Below are positions 26,303-41,700 of a stretch of DNA of 64,000 nucleotides, piece after piece (position 1 is the first letter of the stretch; every line of letters starts with the position of its first letter). The translations under genes and the position numbers were made by a program. Under the pieces are notes generated by a model. It saw only the letters and a program-made list of their open reading frames with translations, ran no database searches and was not told the origin of the DNA. This DNA comes from Calliopsis andreniformis (taxonomy: Eukaryota > Arthropoda > Insecta > Hymenoptera > Andrenidae), in assembly GCF_051401765.1 (NCBI RefSeq), contig NW_027480423.1, positions 19,530,001-19,594,000 on the forward strand. The letters are read 5' to 3'.

Positions 26303-29300
26303 TTGCAACCAGTTTGAAAGTGATGTTCATTTCTCCTTTCTGGGCAACCTCGGCTTCACACTAGGGCGTTGCTCCAACAGATTGAATAGTTAGGGTCTTA
26401 GAAGTCAACGCCCGCACCATAAAATGCAAAAAAAATACATCAGTGTTTCCATCATATAACAGGAATAATTGCAACCAGTTTGAAAGTGATGGCCAATTCT
26501 ACGTTCCGGGCAACCTAGGCTTCACTCTAGGGCGTTGCTCCACCAGATCGAATAGTTAGTGCCTTAGAAGTCAACGCCAGAAACATAAAATACAATATAA
26601 ATACAACAGCTTTTTCCATCGTATGAAACGAGTAATTGCAACCAGTATGAAACTTATGGTCATTTCTACTTTCCGAGCAACCTAGGCTTCGTCCTAGGGC
26701 GTTGCTCCAACAGATTGAATAGTCAGGGCCTTAGAAGTCAACGCCAGAAGCATAAAATACGATATAAATACAACAGCTTTTCCATCGTATAAAACGAATA
26801 ATTGCAACCAGTATGAAACTTATGGTCATTTCTACTTTCAGAGCAACCTAGGCTTCACCCTAGGGCGTTGCTCCAACAGATTGAATAGTTAGGACCTTAG
26901 AAGTCAACGCCCGAACCGTAAAATGCAAAAAAAATACAACAGTGTTTCCATCATATAACAGGAATAATTGCAACCAGTTTGAAAGTGATGGCCAATTCTA
27001 CGTTCCGGGCAACCTAGGCTTCACTCTAGGGCGTTGCTCCACCAGATCGAATAGTTAGTGCCTTAGAAGTCAACGCCAGAAGCATAAAATACAATATAAA
27101 TACAACAGCTTTTCCATCGTATAAAACGAATAATTGCAACCAGTATGAAACTTACGGTCATTTCTACTTTCCGAGCAACCTAGGCTTCACCCTAGGGCGT
27201 TGCTCCACCAGACCGAATAGTTACGGCCTAAGAAGTCAACGCCAGAAGCATAAAAAACGATATAGATACAACAGCTTTTCCATCGTATAAAACGAATAAT
27301 TGCAACCAGTGTGAAAGTAATTGTCATTTCTACGTTCCGAGCACCCTAGGCGTCACTCTAGGGCGTTGCTCCGCCACATCTAATAGCTACGGCCTTAGAA
27401 GTCAACGCCAGAGGCATAAAATACAATATAAATACAACTGCGTTTCCATCGTATAAAACGAATAATTGCAACCAGTTTGAAGGTGATGGCCAATTCTACC
27501 TTCCGGGCAACCTAGGCTTCACTCTAGGGCGTTGCTCCACCAGATCGAATAGATAGTGCCTTAGAAGTCAACGCCAGAAGCATAAAATACAATATAAATA
27601 CAACAGTTTTTCCATCGTATAAAACGAATAATTGCAACCAGTATGAAACTTATGGTCATTTCTACTTTCCGAGCAACCTAGGCTTCACCCTAGGGCGCTG
27701 CTCCAACAGATTGAATAGTTAGGGCCTTAGAAGTCAACGAACGAAGCATAAAATGCAATAAAAATGCAACAGTGTTTCCATCATATAACAGGAATAATTG
27801 CGACCAGTTTGAAAGTGATGGCCAATTCTACGTTCCGGGCAACCTAGGCTTCACTCTAGGGAGTTGCTCCACCAGATCGAATAGTTAGTGCCTTAGAAGT
27901 CAACACCAGAAGCATAAAATACAATATAAATACAACAGTTTTTCCATCGTATGAAACAAATAATTGCAACCAGTATGAAACTTATGGTCATTTCTACTTT
28001 CCGAGCAACCTAGGCTTCACCCTAGCGCGTAGCTCCAACGGATTGAATAGTTAGGGCCTTAGAAGTCAACGCCCGAGCCATAAAATGCAAAAAAAATACA
28101 ACAGTGTTTCCATCATATAACAGGAATAATTGCAACCAGTTTGAAAGTGATGGCCAATTCTACGTTCCTGGCAACCTAGGTTTCACTCCAGGGTGTTGCT
28201 CCATCAGACCGAATAGTTACGGCCTAAGAAGTGAACGCTAGAAGCATAAAATACGATACAAATACAACAGCTTTTCCATCGTATAAAACGAATAATTGCA
28301 ACCAGTGTGAAAGTAATGGTCATTTCTACGTTCCGAGCACCCTAGGCGTCACTATAGGGCGTTGCTGCACCACATCTAATAGCTACGGCCTTAGAAGTCA
28401 ACGCCAGAGGCATAAAGTACAATACATATACAACAGCGTTTCCATCGTATAAAACGAATAATTGCAACCAGTGTGAAAGGTATGGTCATTTCTACATTCC
28501 GAGCAACCTAGGCTTCACTCTAGGGCGTTGCTCCACCAGATCGAATAGTTAGGTCCTTAGAAGTAAACGCCAGAAGCATAAAATACGATATAAATACAAC
28601 AGCTTTTCCATCGTATAAAAGGATTAATTGCAACCAGTTTGAAAGTGATGGTCATTTCTACTTTCCGAGCAACCTAGGCTTCACCCTAGGGCGTTGCTTC
28701 AACAGATTGAATAGTTAGGGTCTTAGAGGTCAACGCTCGAAGCATAAAATGCAATAAAAATACAACAGTGTTTCCATCATATAACAGGAATAATTGCAAC
28801 CAGTTTGAAAGTGATGGCCAATTCTACGTTCCGGGCAAGCTAGGCTTCACTCTAGGGCGTTGCTCCACCAGATCGAATAGTTAGTGCCTTAGAAGTCAAC
28901 GCCAGAAGCATAAAATACAATATAAATACAACAGATTTTCCATCGTATGAAACGAGTAATTGCAACCAGTATGAAACTTATGGTCATTTCTACTTTCCGA
29001 GCAACCTAGGCTTCGCCCTAGGGCGTTGCTCCAACAGATTGAATAGTCAGGGCCTTAGAAGTAAACGCCAGAAGCATAAAATACGATATAAATACAACAG
29101 CTTTTCCATCGTATAAAACGAATAATTGCAACCAGTATGAAACTTATGGTCATTTCTACTTTCCGAGCAAGCTAGGCTTCACCCTAGGGCGTTGGTCCAA
29201 CAGATTGAATAGTTAGGGCCTTAGAAGTCAACGCCCGAAGCATAAAATGCAATAAAAATACAACAGTGTATCCATCATATAACAGGAATAATTGCAACAA

Positions 29301-32300
29301 GTTTGAAAGTGATGGCCAATTCTACGTTCCGGGCAACCTAGGCTTCACTCTAGGGCGTTGCTCCACCAGATCGAATAGTTAGTGCCTTAGAAGTCAACAT
29401 CAGAAGAATAAAATACAATATAAATACAACAGTTTTTCCATCGTATAAAACGAATAATTGCAACCAGTATGAAACTTATGGTCATTTCTACTTTCAGAGC
29501 AACCTAGGCTTCACCCTAGGGCGTTGCTCCAACAGATTGAATAGTTAGGACCTTAGAAGTCAACGCCCGAACCGTAAAATGCAAAAAAAAATACAACAGT
29601 GTTTCCATCATATAACAGGAATAATTGCAACCAGTTTGAAAGTGATGGCCAATTCTACGTTCCGGGCAACCTAGGCTTCACTCTAGGGCGTTGCTCCACC
29701 AGATCGAATAGTTAGTGCCTTAGAAGTCAGCGCCAGAAGCATAAAATACAATATAAATACAACAGCTTTTCCATCGTATAAAACGAATAATTGCAACCAG
29801 TATGAAACTTACGGTCATTTCTACTTTCCGAGCAACCTAGGCTTCACCCTAGGGCGTTGCTCCACCAGACCGAATAGTTACGGCCTAAGAAGTCAACGCC
29901 AGAAGCATAAAAAACGATATAAATACAACAGCTTTTCCATCGTATAAACCGAATAATTGCAACCAGTGTGAAAGTAATTGTCACTTCTACGTTCCGAGCA
30001 CCCTAGGCGTCACTCTAGGGCGTTGCTCCACCACATCTAATAGCTACGGCCTTAGAAGTCAACGCCAGAGGCATAAAATACAATATAAATACAACTGCGT
30101 TTCCATCGTATAAAACGAATAATTGCAACCAGTGTGAAAGTTATGGTCATTTCTACATTCCGAGCAACCTAGGCTTCACTCTAGGGCGATGCTCCACCAG
30201 ATCGAATTGTTAGGTCCTTAGAAGTAAACGCCAGAAGCATAAAATACGATATAAATACAACAGCTTTTCCATCGTGTAAAAGGATTAATTGCAACCAGTT
30301 TGAAAGTGATGGTCATTTCTCCTTTCCGGGCAACCTCGGCTTCACTCTAGGGCGTTGCTCCACCAGATCGAATAGTTAGTGCCTTAGAAGTCAACGCCAG
30401 ATGTATAAAATACAATATAAGTACAACAGTTTTTCCATCGTATAAAACGAATAATTGCAACCAGTTTGAAGGTGATGGCCAATTCTACCTTCCGGGCAAC
30501 CTAGGCTTCACTCTAGGGCGTTGCTCCACCAGATCGAATAGATAGTGCCTTAGAAGTCAACGCCAGAAGCATAAAATACAATATAAATACAACAGTTTTT
30601 CCATCGTATAAAACGAATAATTGCAACCAGTATGAAACTTATGGTCGTTTCTACTTTCCGAGCAACCTAGGCTTCACCCTAGGGCGCTGCTCCAACAGAT
30701 TGAATAGTTAGGGCCTTAGAAGTCAACGAACGAAGCATAAAATGCAATAAAAATGCAACAGTGTTTCCATCATATAACAGGAATAATTGCGACCAGTTTG
30801 AAAGTGATGGCCAATTCTACGTTCCGGGCAACCTAGGCTTCACTCTAGGGCGTTGCTCCACCAGATCGAATAGTTAGTGCCTTAGAAGTCAACGCCAGAA
30901 GCATAAAATACAATATAAATACAACAGTTTTTCCATCGTATGAAACAAATAATTGCAACCAGTATGAAACTTATGGTCATTTCTACTTTCCGAGCAACCT
31001 AGGCTTCACCCTAGCGCGTAGCTCCAACGGATTGAATAGTTAGGGCCTTAGAAGTCAACGCCCGAGCCCTAAAATGCAAAAAAAATACAACAGTGTTTCC
31101 ATCATATAACAGGAATAATTGCAACCAGTTTGAAAGTGATGGCCAATTCTACGTTCCTGGCAACCTAGGTTTCACTCCAGGGCGTTGCTCCACCAGACCG
31201 AATAGTTACGGCCTAAGAAGTCAACGCCAGAAGCATAAAATACGATACAAATACAACAGCTTTTCCATCGTATAAAACGAATAATTGCAACCAGTGTGAA
31301 AGTAATGGTCATTTCTACGTTCCGAGCACCCTAGGCGTCACTATAGGGCGTTGCTGCACCACATCTAATAGCTACGGCCTTAGAAGTCAACGCCAGAGGC
31401 ATAAAGTGCAATACATATACAACAGCGTTTCCATCGTATAAAACGAATAATTGCAACCAGTGTGAAAGTTATGGTCATTTCTACATTCCGAGCAACCTAG
31501 GATTCACTCTAGGGCGTTGCTCCACCAGATCGAATAGTTAGGTCCTTAGAAGTAAACGCCAGAAACATAAAATACGATATAAATACAACAGCGTTTCCAT
31601 CGTATAAAACGAATAATTGCAGTCAGTGTGAAAGTTATGGTCATTTCTACATTCCGTGCAACCTAGGATTCACTCTAGGGTGTTGCTCCACCAGATCGAA
31701 TAGTTAGGTCCTTAGAAGTAAACGCCAGAAGCATAAAATACGATATATATACAACAGCGTTTCCATCGTATAAAACGAATAATTGCAACCAGTGTGAAAG
31801 TTATGGTCATTTCTCCTTTCCGGGCAACCTAGGCTTCACTCTAGGGCGTTACTCCGCTAGATCGAATAGCTAGGGCCTTAGAAGTCAACGCCAGAAGCAT
31901 AAAATACAATATAAATACAACAGTTTTTCCATCGGATAAAACGATTAATTGCAACCAGTATGAAACTGATGGTCATTTCTACTTTCCGAGCATCCTAGGC
32001 TTCACCCTAGGGCGTTGCTCCAACAGATTGAATAGTTAGGGCCTGAGAAGTCAACGCCCGAAGCATAAAATGCAATAAAAATACAACAGTGTTTCCATCA
32101 TATAACAGGAATAATTGCAACCAGTTTGAAAGTGATGGCCAATTCTACGTTCCGGGCAAGCTAGGCTTCACTCTAGGGCGTTGCTCCACCAGATCGAATA
32201 GTTAGTGCCTTAGAAGTCAACGCCAGAAGCATAAAATACAATATAAATACAACAGCTTTTCCATCGTATAAAACGAATAATTGCAACCAGTATGAAACCT

Positions 32301-35300
32301 ATGGTGATTTCTACTTTCCGAGCAACCTAGGCTTCACCCCAGGGCGTTGCTCCACCAGACCGAATAGTTACGGCCTAAGAAGTCAACGCCAGAAGCATAA
32401 AAAACGATATAAATACAACAGCTTTTCCATCGTATAAAACGAATAATTGCAACCAGTGTGAAAGTAATTGTCATATCTACGTTCCGAGCACCCTAGGCGT
32501 CACTCTAGGGCGTTGCTCCACCACATCTAATAGCTACGGCCTTAGAAGTCAACGCCAGAGGCATAAAATACAATATAAATACAACTGCGTTTCCATCGTA
32601 TAAAACGAATAATTGCAACCAGTGTGAAAGTTATGGTCATTTCTACATTCCGAGCAACCTAGGCTTCACTCTAGGGCGATGCTCCACCAGATCGAATTGT
32701 TAGGTCCTTAGAAGTAAAAGCCAGAAGCATAAAATACGATATAAATACAACAGCTTTTTCCATCGTATGAAACGAGTAATTGCAACCAGTATGAAACTTA
32801 TGGTCATTTCTACTTTCCGAGCAAGCTAGGCTTCACCCTAGGGCGCTGGTCCAACAGATTGAATAGTTAGGGCCTTAGAAGTCAACGCCCGAAGCATAAA
32901 ATGCAATAAAAATACAACAGTGTATCCATCATATAACAGGAATAATTGCAACCAGTTTGAAAGTGATGGCCAATTCTACTTTCCGAGCAACCTAGGCTTC
33001 GCCCTAGTGCGTTGCTCCAACAGATTGAATAGTCAGGGCCTTAGAAGTCAACGCCAGAAGCATAAAATACGATATAAATACAACAGCTTTTTCCATCGTC
33101 TGAAACGAGTAATTGCAACCAGTATGAAACTTATGGTCATTTCTACTTTCCGAGCAAGCTAGCCTTCACCCTAGGGCGTTGGTCCAACAGATTGAATAGT
33201 TAGGGCCTTAGAAGTCAACGCCCGAAGCATAAAATGCAATAAAAATACAACAGTGTATCCATCATATAACAGGAATAATTGCAACCAGTTTGAAAGTGAT
33301 GGCCAATTCTACGTTCCGGGCAACCTAGGCTTCACTCTAGGGCGTTGCTCCACCAGATCGAATAGTTAGTGCCTTAGAAGTCAACATCAGAAGAATAAAA
33401 TACAATATAAATACAACAGTTTTTCCATCGTAGAAAACGAATAATTGCAACCAGTATGAAACTTGTGGTCATTTCTACTTCCAGAGAAACCTAGGCTTCA
33501 CCCTAGGGCGTTGCTCCAACAGATTGAATAGTTAGGACCTTAGAAGTCAACGCCCGAACCGTAAAATGCAAAAAAAATACAACAGTGTTTCCATCATATA
33601 ACAGGAATAATTGCAACCAGTTTGAAAGTGATGGCCAATTCTACGTTCCGGGCAACCTAGGCTTCACTCTAGGGCGTTGCTCCACCAGATCGAATAGTTA
33701 GTGCCTTAGAAGTCAACGCCAGAAGCATAAAATACAATATAAATACAACAGCTTTTCCATCGTATAAAACGAATAATTGCAACCAGTATGAAACTTACGG
33801 TCATTTCTACTTTCCGAGCAACCTAGGCTTCACCCTAGGGCGTTGCTCCACCAGACCGAATAGTTACGGTCTAAGAAGTCAACGCCAGAAGCATGAAATA
33901 CGATATAAATACAACAGCTTTTCCATCGTATAAAACGAATAATTGCAACCAGTATGTAACTTATGGTCATCTCTACTTTCCGAGCAAGGTAGGCTTCACC
34001 CAAGGGTGTTGGTCCAACAGATTGAATAGTTAGGGCCTTAGAAGTCAACGCCCGAAGCATAAAATGCAATAAAAATACAACAGTGTATCCATCATATAAC
34101 AGGAATAATTGCAACCAGTTTGAAAGTGATGGCCAATTCTACGTTCCGGGCAACCTAGGCCTCACACTAGGGCGTTGCTCCACCAGATCGAATAGCTAGT
34201 GCCTTAGAAGTCAACGCCAGAAGCATAAAATACAATATAAATACAACAGTTTTTCCATCGTATAAAACGAATAATTGCAACCAGTATGAAACTTATGTTC
34301 ATTTCTACTTTCCGAGCAACCTAGGCTTCACCCTAGGGCGTTGCTCCAACAGATTGAATAGTTAGGGCCTTAGAAGTCAACGCCCGAACCATAAAATGCA
34401 AAAAAAAATACAACAGTGTTTCCATCATATATCAGGAATAATTGCAACCAGTTTGAAAGTGATGGCCAATTCTACGTTCCGGGCAACCTAGGTTTCACTC
34501 CAGGGCGTTGATCCACCAGACCGAATAGTTACGGCCTAAGAAGTCAACGCCAGAAGCATAAAATACGATATAAATACAACAGCTTTTCCACCGTACAAAA
34601 CGACTAATTGCAACCAGTATGAAACTTATGGTCATTTCTACTTTCCGAGCAAGCTAGGCTTCACCCTAGGGCGTTGCTCCAACAGATTGAATAGTTAGAT
34701 CCTTAGAAGTAAACGCCAGAAACATAAAATACGATATAAATACAACAGCGTTTCCATCGTATAAAACGAATAATTGCAATCAGTGTGAAAGTTATGGTCA
34801 TTTCTACATTCCGAGCAACCTAGAATTCACTCTAGGGTGTTGCTCCACCAGATCGAATAGTTAGGTCCTTAGAAGTAAACGCCAGAAGCATAAAATACGA
34901 TATAAATACAACAGCGTTTCCATCGTATAAAACGAATAATTGCAACCAGTGTGAAAGTTATGGTCATTTCTACATTCCGAGCAACCTAGGATTTTCTCTA
35001 GGGCGTTGCTCCACCAGATCCAATAGTTAGGTCCTTAGAAGTAAACGCCAGAAGCATAAAATACGATATAAATACAACAGCTTTTCCATCGTATAAAAGG
35101 AATGGTTGCAAACAGTGTGAAAGTAATGGTCATTTCTACGTTCCCGGCAAGCTAGGCTTCACCCTAGGCCGTTGTTGCACCAGATCGAATAGTTAGGGCC
35201 TAAGAAGTGAACGCCAGAAGCATAAAATGCAATAAAAATACAACAGCTTTCCCATCGTATAAAACGAATAATTGCAACCAGTATGAAACTTATGGTCATT

Positions 35301-35770
35301 TCTACTTTCCGAGCAAGCTAGGCTTCACCCTAGGGCGTTGCTCGAACAGATTGAATAGTTATTGCCTTAGAAGTCAACGCCCGAACCATAAAACGCAAAA
35401 AAAATACAACAGTGTTTCCATCATATAACAGGAATAATTGCAACCAGTTTGAAAGTGATGGCCAATTCTACGTATCCGGGCAACCTAGGCTTCACTCTAT
35501 TGCGTTGCTCCACCAGATCGAATAGTTAGTGCCTTAGAAGTCAACGCCAGAAGCATAAAATACAATATAAATACAACAGTTTTTCCATCGTATAAAACGA
35601 ATAATTGCAACCAGTATGAAACTTATGGTCATTTCTACTTTCCGAGCAAGCTAGGCTTCACCCTAGGGCGTTGCTCGAACAGATGGAATAGTTAGTGCCT
35701 TAGAAGTCAACGCCAGAAGCATAAAATACAATATAAATACAACAGTTTTTCCATCGTATAAAACGAATAA
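26303..35770 (+). repeat. 57-monomer (9,468 bp) duplicated block, copy 1
   Basis: The block is repeated directly downstream at an offset of 9,468 bp (57 x 166 + 6). I confirmed the offset at more than ten separate landmarks, including an A9 run at 29,583 and 39,051 and a GCCGTTGTTGC monomer at 35,171 and 44,639. By eye I found only six substitutions between the copies: 26,616/36,084, 28,161/37,629, 28,699/38,167, 29,299/38,767, 32,299/41,767 and 32,331/41,799. Internally, 26.9-28.5 kb resembles 29.55-31.5 kb at 16- and then 18-monomer distance, and an 11-monomer spacing (1,827 bp) links 31,093 and 32,920. The block is therefore itself built of older units. Confidence 0.95.
29583..29591 (+). 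repeat. Longest A-tract (A9) in an A-class monomer
   Basis: Most A monomers right of about 7 kb have GC followed by A7 or A8 at this place. Here it is A9, copied at 39,051-39,059 in the duplicated block. Tract length changes account for several of the 1-bp departures from multiples of 166 in unit lengths. Confidence 0.8.
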
Positions 35771-38700
35771 TTGCAACCAGTTTGAAAGTGATGTTCATTT
35801 CTCCTTTCTGGGCAACCTCGGCTTCACACTAGGGCGTTGCTCCAACAGATTGAATAGTTAGGGTCTTAGAAGTCAACGCCCGCACCATAAAATGCAAAAA
35901 AAATACATCAGTGTTTCCATCATATAACAGGAATAATTGCAACCAGTTTGAAAGTGATGGCCAATTCTACGTTCCGGGCAACCTAGGCTTCACTCTAGGG
36001 CGTTGCTCCACCAGATCGAATAGTTAGTGCCTTAGAAGTCAACGCCAGAAACATAAAATACAATATAAATACAACAGCTTTTTTCATCGTATGAAACGAG
36101 TAATTGCAACCAGTATGAAACTTATGGTCATTTCTACTTTCCGAGCAACCTAGGCTTCGTCCTAGGGCGTTGCTCCAACAGATTGAATAGTCAGGGCCTT
36201 AGAAGTCAACGCCAGAAGCATAAAATACGATATAAATACAACAGCTTTTCCATCGTATAAAACGAATAATTGCAACCAGTATGAAACTTATGGTCATTTC
36301 TACTTTCAGAGCAACCTAGGCTTCACCCTAGGGCGTTGCTCCAACAGATTGAATAGTTAGGACCTTAGAAGTCAACGCCCGAACCGTAAAATGCAAAAAA
36401 AATACAACAGTGTTTCCATCATATAACAGGAATAATTGCAACCAGTTTGAAAGTGATGGCCAATTCTACGTTCCGGGCAACCTAGGCTTCACTCTAGGGC
36501 GTTGCTCCACCAGATCGAATAGTTAGTGCCTTAGAAGTCAACGCCAGAAGCATAAAATACAATATAAATACAACAGCTTTTCCATCGTATAAAACGAATA
36601 ATTGCAACCAGTATGAAACTTACGGTCATTTCTACTTTCCGAGCAACCTAGGCTTCACCCTAGGGCGTTGCTCCACCAGACCGAATAGTTACGGCCTAAG
36701 AAGTCAACGCCAGAAGCATAAAAAACGATATAGATACAACAGCTTTTCCATCGTATAAAACGAATAATTGCAACCAGTGTGAAAGTAATTGTCATTTCTA
36801 CGTTCCGAGCACCCTAGGCGTCACTCTAGGGCGTTGCTCCGCCACATCTAATAGCTACGGCCTTAGAAGTCAACGCCAGAGGCATAAAATACAATATAAA
36901 TACAACTGCGTTTCCATCGTATAAAACGAATAATTGCAACCAGTTTGAAGGTGATGGCCAATTCTACCTTCCGGGCAACCTAGGCTTCACTCTAGGGCGT
37001 TGCTCCACCAGATCGAATAGATAGTGCCTTAGAAGTCAACGCCAGAAGCATAAAATACAATATAAATACAACAGTTTTTCCATCGTATAAAACGAATAAT
37101 TGCAACCAGTATGAAACTTATGGTCATTTCTACTTTCCGAGCAACCTAGGCTTCACCCTAGGGCGCTGCTCCAACAGATTGAATAGTTAGGGCCTTAGAA
37201 GTCAACGAACGAAGCATAAAATGCAATAAAAATGCAACAGTGTTTCCATCATATAACAGGAATAATTGCGACCAGTTTGAAAGTGATGGCCAATTCTACG
37301 TTCCGGGCAACCTAGGCTTCACTCTAGGGAGTTGCTCCACCAGATCGAATAGTTAGTGCCTTAGAAGTCAACACCAGAAGCATAAAATACAATATAAATA
37401 CAACAGTTTTTCCATCGTATGAAACAAATAATTGCAACCAGTATGAAACTTATGGTCATTTCTACTTTCCGAGCAACCTAGGCTTCACCCTAGCGCGTAG
37501 CTCCAACGGATTGAATAGTTAGGGCCTTAGAAGTCAACGCCCGAGCCATAAAATGCAAAAAAAATACAACAGTGTTTCCATCATATAACAGGAATAATTG
37601 CAACCAGTTTGAAAGTGATGGCCAATTCCACGTTCCTGGCAACCTAGGTTTCACTCCAGGGTGTTGCTCCATCAGACCGAATAGTTACGGCCTAAGAAGT
37701 GAACGCTAGAAGCATAAAATACGATACAAATACAACAGCTTTTCCATCGTATAAAACGAATAATTGCAACCAGTGTGAAAGTAATGGTCATTTCTACGTT
37801 CCGAGCACCCTAGGCGTCACTATAGGGCGTTGCTGCACCACATCTAATAGCTACGGCCTTAGAAGTCAACGCCAGAGGCATAAAGTACAATACATATACA
37901 ACAGCGTTTCCATCGTATAAAACGAATAATTGCAACCAGTGTGAAAGGTATGGTCATTTCTACATTCCGAGCAACCTAGGCTTCACTCTAGGGCGTTGCT
38001 CCACCAGATCGAATAGTTAGGTCCTTAGAAGTAAACGCCAGAAGCATAAAATACGATATAAATACAACAGCTTTTCCATCGTATAAAAGGATTAATTGCA
38101 ACCAGTTTGAAAGTGATGGTCATTTCTACTTTCCGAGCAACCTAGGCTTCACCCTAGGGCGTTGCTCCAACAGATTGAATAGTTAGGGTCTTAGAGGTCA
38201 ACGCTCGAAGCATAAAATGCAATAAAAATACAACAGTGTTTCCATCATATAACAGGAATAATTGCAACCAGTTTGAAAGTGATGGCCAATTCTACGTTCC
38301 GGGCAAGCTAGGCTTCACTCTAGGGCGTTGCTCCACCAGATCGAATAGTTAGTGCCTTAGAAGTCAACGCCAGAAGCATAAAATACAATATAAATACAAC
38401 AGATTTTCCATCGTATGAAACGAGTAATTGCAACCAGTATGAAACTTATGGTCATTTCTACTTTCCGAGCAACCTAGGCTTCGCCCTAGGGCGTTGCTCC
38501 AACAGATTGAATAGTCAGGGCCTTAGAAGTAAACGCCAGAAGCATAAAATACGATATAAATACAACAGCTTTTCCATCGTATAAAACGAATAATTGCAAC
38601 CAGTATGAAACTTATGGTCATTTCTACTTTCCGAGCAAGCTAGGCTTCACCCTAGGGCGTTGGTCCAACAGATTGAATAGTTAGGGCCTTAGAAGTCAAC

Positions 38701-41700
38701 GCCCGAAGCATAAAATGCAATAAAAATACAACAGTGTATCCATCATATAACAGGAATAATTGCAACCAGTTTGAAAGTGATGGCCAATTCTACGTTCCGG
38801 GCAACCTAGGCTTCACTCTAGGGCGTTGCTCCACCAGATCGAATAGTTAGTGCCTTAGAAGTCAACATCAGAAGAATAAAATACAATATAAATACAACAG
38901 TTTTTCCATCGTATAAAACGAATAATTGCAACCAGTATGAAACTTATGGTCATTTCTACTTTCAGAGCAACCTAGGCTTCACCCTAGGGCGTTGCTCCAA
39001 CAGATTGAATAGTTAGGACCTTAGAAGTCAACGCCCGAACCGTAAAATGCAAAAAAAAATACAACAGTGTTTCCATCATATAACAGGAATAATTGCAACC
39101 AGTTTGAAAGTGATGGCCAATTCTACGTTCCGGGCAACCTAGGCTTCACTCTAGGGCGTTGCTCCACCAGATCGAATAGTTAGTGCCTTAGAAGTCAGCG
39201 CCAGAAGCATAAAATACAATATAAATACAACAGCTTTTCCATCGTATAAAACGAATAATTGCAACCAGTATGAAACTTACGGTCATTTCTACTTTCCGAG
39301 CAACCTAGGCTTCACCCTAGGGCGTTGCTCCACCAGACCGAATAGTTACGGCCTAAGAAGTCAACGCCAGAAGCATAAAAAACGATATAAATACAACAGC
39401 TTTTCCATCGTATAAACCGAATAATTGCAACCAGTGTGAAAGTAATTGTCACTTCTACGTTCCGAGCACCCTAGGCGTCACTCTAGGGCGTTGCTCCACC
39501 ACATCTAATAGCTACGGCCTTAGAAGTCAACGCCAGAGGCATAAAATACAATATAAATACAACTGCGTTTCCATCGTATAAAACGAATAATTGCAACCAG
39601 TGTGAAAGTTATGGTCATTTCTACATTCCGAGCAACCTAGGCTTCACTCTAGGGCGATGCTCCACCAGATCGAATTGTTAGGTCCTTAGAAGTAAACGCC
39701 AGAAGCATAAAATACGATATAAATACAACAGCTTTTCCATCGTGTAAAAGGATTAATTGCAACCAGTTTGAAAGTGATGGTCATTTCTCCTTTCCGGGCA
39801 ACCTCGGCTTCACTCTAGGGCGTTGCTCCACCAGATCGAATAGTTAGTGCCTTAGAAGTCAACGCCAGATGTATAAAATACAATATAAGTACAACAGTTT
39901 TTCCATCGTATAAAACGAATAATTGCAACCAGTTTGAAGGTGATGGCCAATTCTACCTTCCGGGCAACCTAGGCTTCACTCTAGGGCGTTGCTCCACCAG
40001 ATCGAATAGATAGTGCCTTAGAAGTCAACGCCAGAAGCATAAAATACAATATAAATACAACAGTTTTTCCATCGTATAAAACGAATAATTGCAACCAGTA
40101 TGAAACTTATGGTCGTTTCTACTTTCCGAGCAACCTAGGCTTCACCCTAGGGCGCTGCTCCAACAGATTGAATAGTTAGGGCCTTAGAAGTCAACGAACG
40201 AAGCATAAAATGCAATAAAAATGCAACAGTGTTTCCATCATATAACAGGAATAATTGCGACCAGTTTGAAAGTGATGGCCAATTCTACGTTCCGGGCAAC
40301 CTAGGCTTCACTCTAGGGCGTTGCTCCACCAGATCGAATAGTTAGTGCCTTAGAAGTCAACGCCAGAAGCATAAAATACAATATAAATACAACAGTTTTT
40401 CCATCGTATGAAACAAATAATTGCAACCAGTATGAAACTTATGGTCATTTCTACTTTCCGAGCAACCTAGGCTTCACCCTAGCGCGTAGCTCCAACGGAT
40501 TGAATAGTTAGGGCCTTAGAAGTCAACGCCCGAGCCCTAAAATGCAAAAAAAATACAACAGTGTTTCCATCATATAACAGGAATAATTGCAACCAGTTTG
40601 AAAGTGATGGCCAATTCTACGTTCCTGGCAACCTAGGTTTCACTCCAGGGCGTTGCTCCACCAGACCGAATAGTTACGGCCTAAGAAGTCAACGCCAGAA
40701 GCATAAAATACGATACAAATACAACAGCTTTTCCATCGTATAAAACGAATAATTGCAACCAGTGTGAAAGTAATGGTCATTTCTACGTTCCGAGCACCCT
40801 AGGCGTCACTATAGGGCGTTGCTGCACCACATCTAATAGCTACGGCCTTAGAAGTCAACGCCAGAGGCATAAAGTGCAATACATATACAACAGCGTTTCC
40901 ATCGTATAAAACGAATAATTGCAACCAGTGTGAAAGTTATGGTCATTTCTACATTCCGAGCAACCTAGGATTCACTCTAGGGCGTTGCTCCACCAGATCG
41001 AATAGTTAGGTCCTTAGAAGTAAACGCCAGAAACATAAAATACGATATAAATACAACAGCGTTTCCATCGTATAAAACGAATAATTGCAGTCAGTGTGAA
41101 AGTTATGGTCATTTCTACATTCCGTGCAACCTAGGATTCACTCTAGGGTGTTGCTCCACCAGATCGAATAGTTAGGTCCTTAGAAGTAAACGCCAGAAGC
41201 ATAAAATACGATATATATACAACAGCGTTTCCATCGTATAAAACGAATAATTGCAACCAGTGTGAAAGTTATGGTCATTTCTCCTTTCCGGGCAACCTAG
41301 GCTTCACTCTAGGGCGTTACTCCGCTAGATCGAATAGCTAGGGCCTTAGAAGTCAACGCCAGAAGCATAAAATACAATATAAATACAACAGTTTTTCCAT
41401 CGGATAAAACGATTAATTGCAACCAGTATGAAACTGATGGTCATTTCTACTTTCCGAGCATCCTAGGCTTCACCCTAGGGCGTTGCTCCAACAGATTGAA
41501 TAGTTAGGGCCTGAGAAGTCAACGCCCGAAGCATAAAATGCAATAAAAATACAACAGTGTTTCCATCATATAACAGGAATAATTGCAACCAGTTTGAAAG
41601 TGATGGCCAATTCTACGTTCCGGGCAAGCTAGGCTTCACTCTAGGGCGTTGCTCCACCAGATCGAATAGTTAGTGCCTTAGAAGTCAACGCCAGAAGCAT

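Noticed and set aside
33830..34114. 94-codon reading frame on the minus strand, repeated at 43,298-43,582
   Set aside because: It is antisense satellite. It is longer than others only because stop codons were lost in two successive monomers, and its second occurrence is the 9,468-bp duplication.
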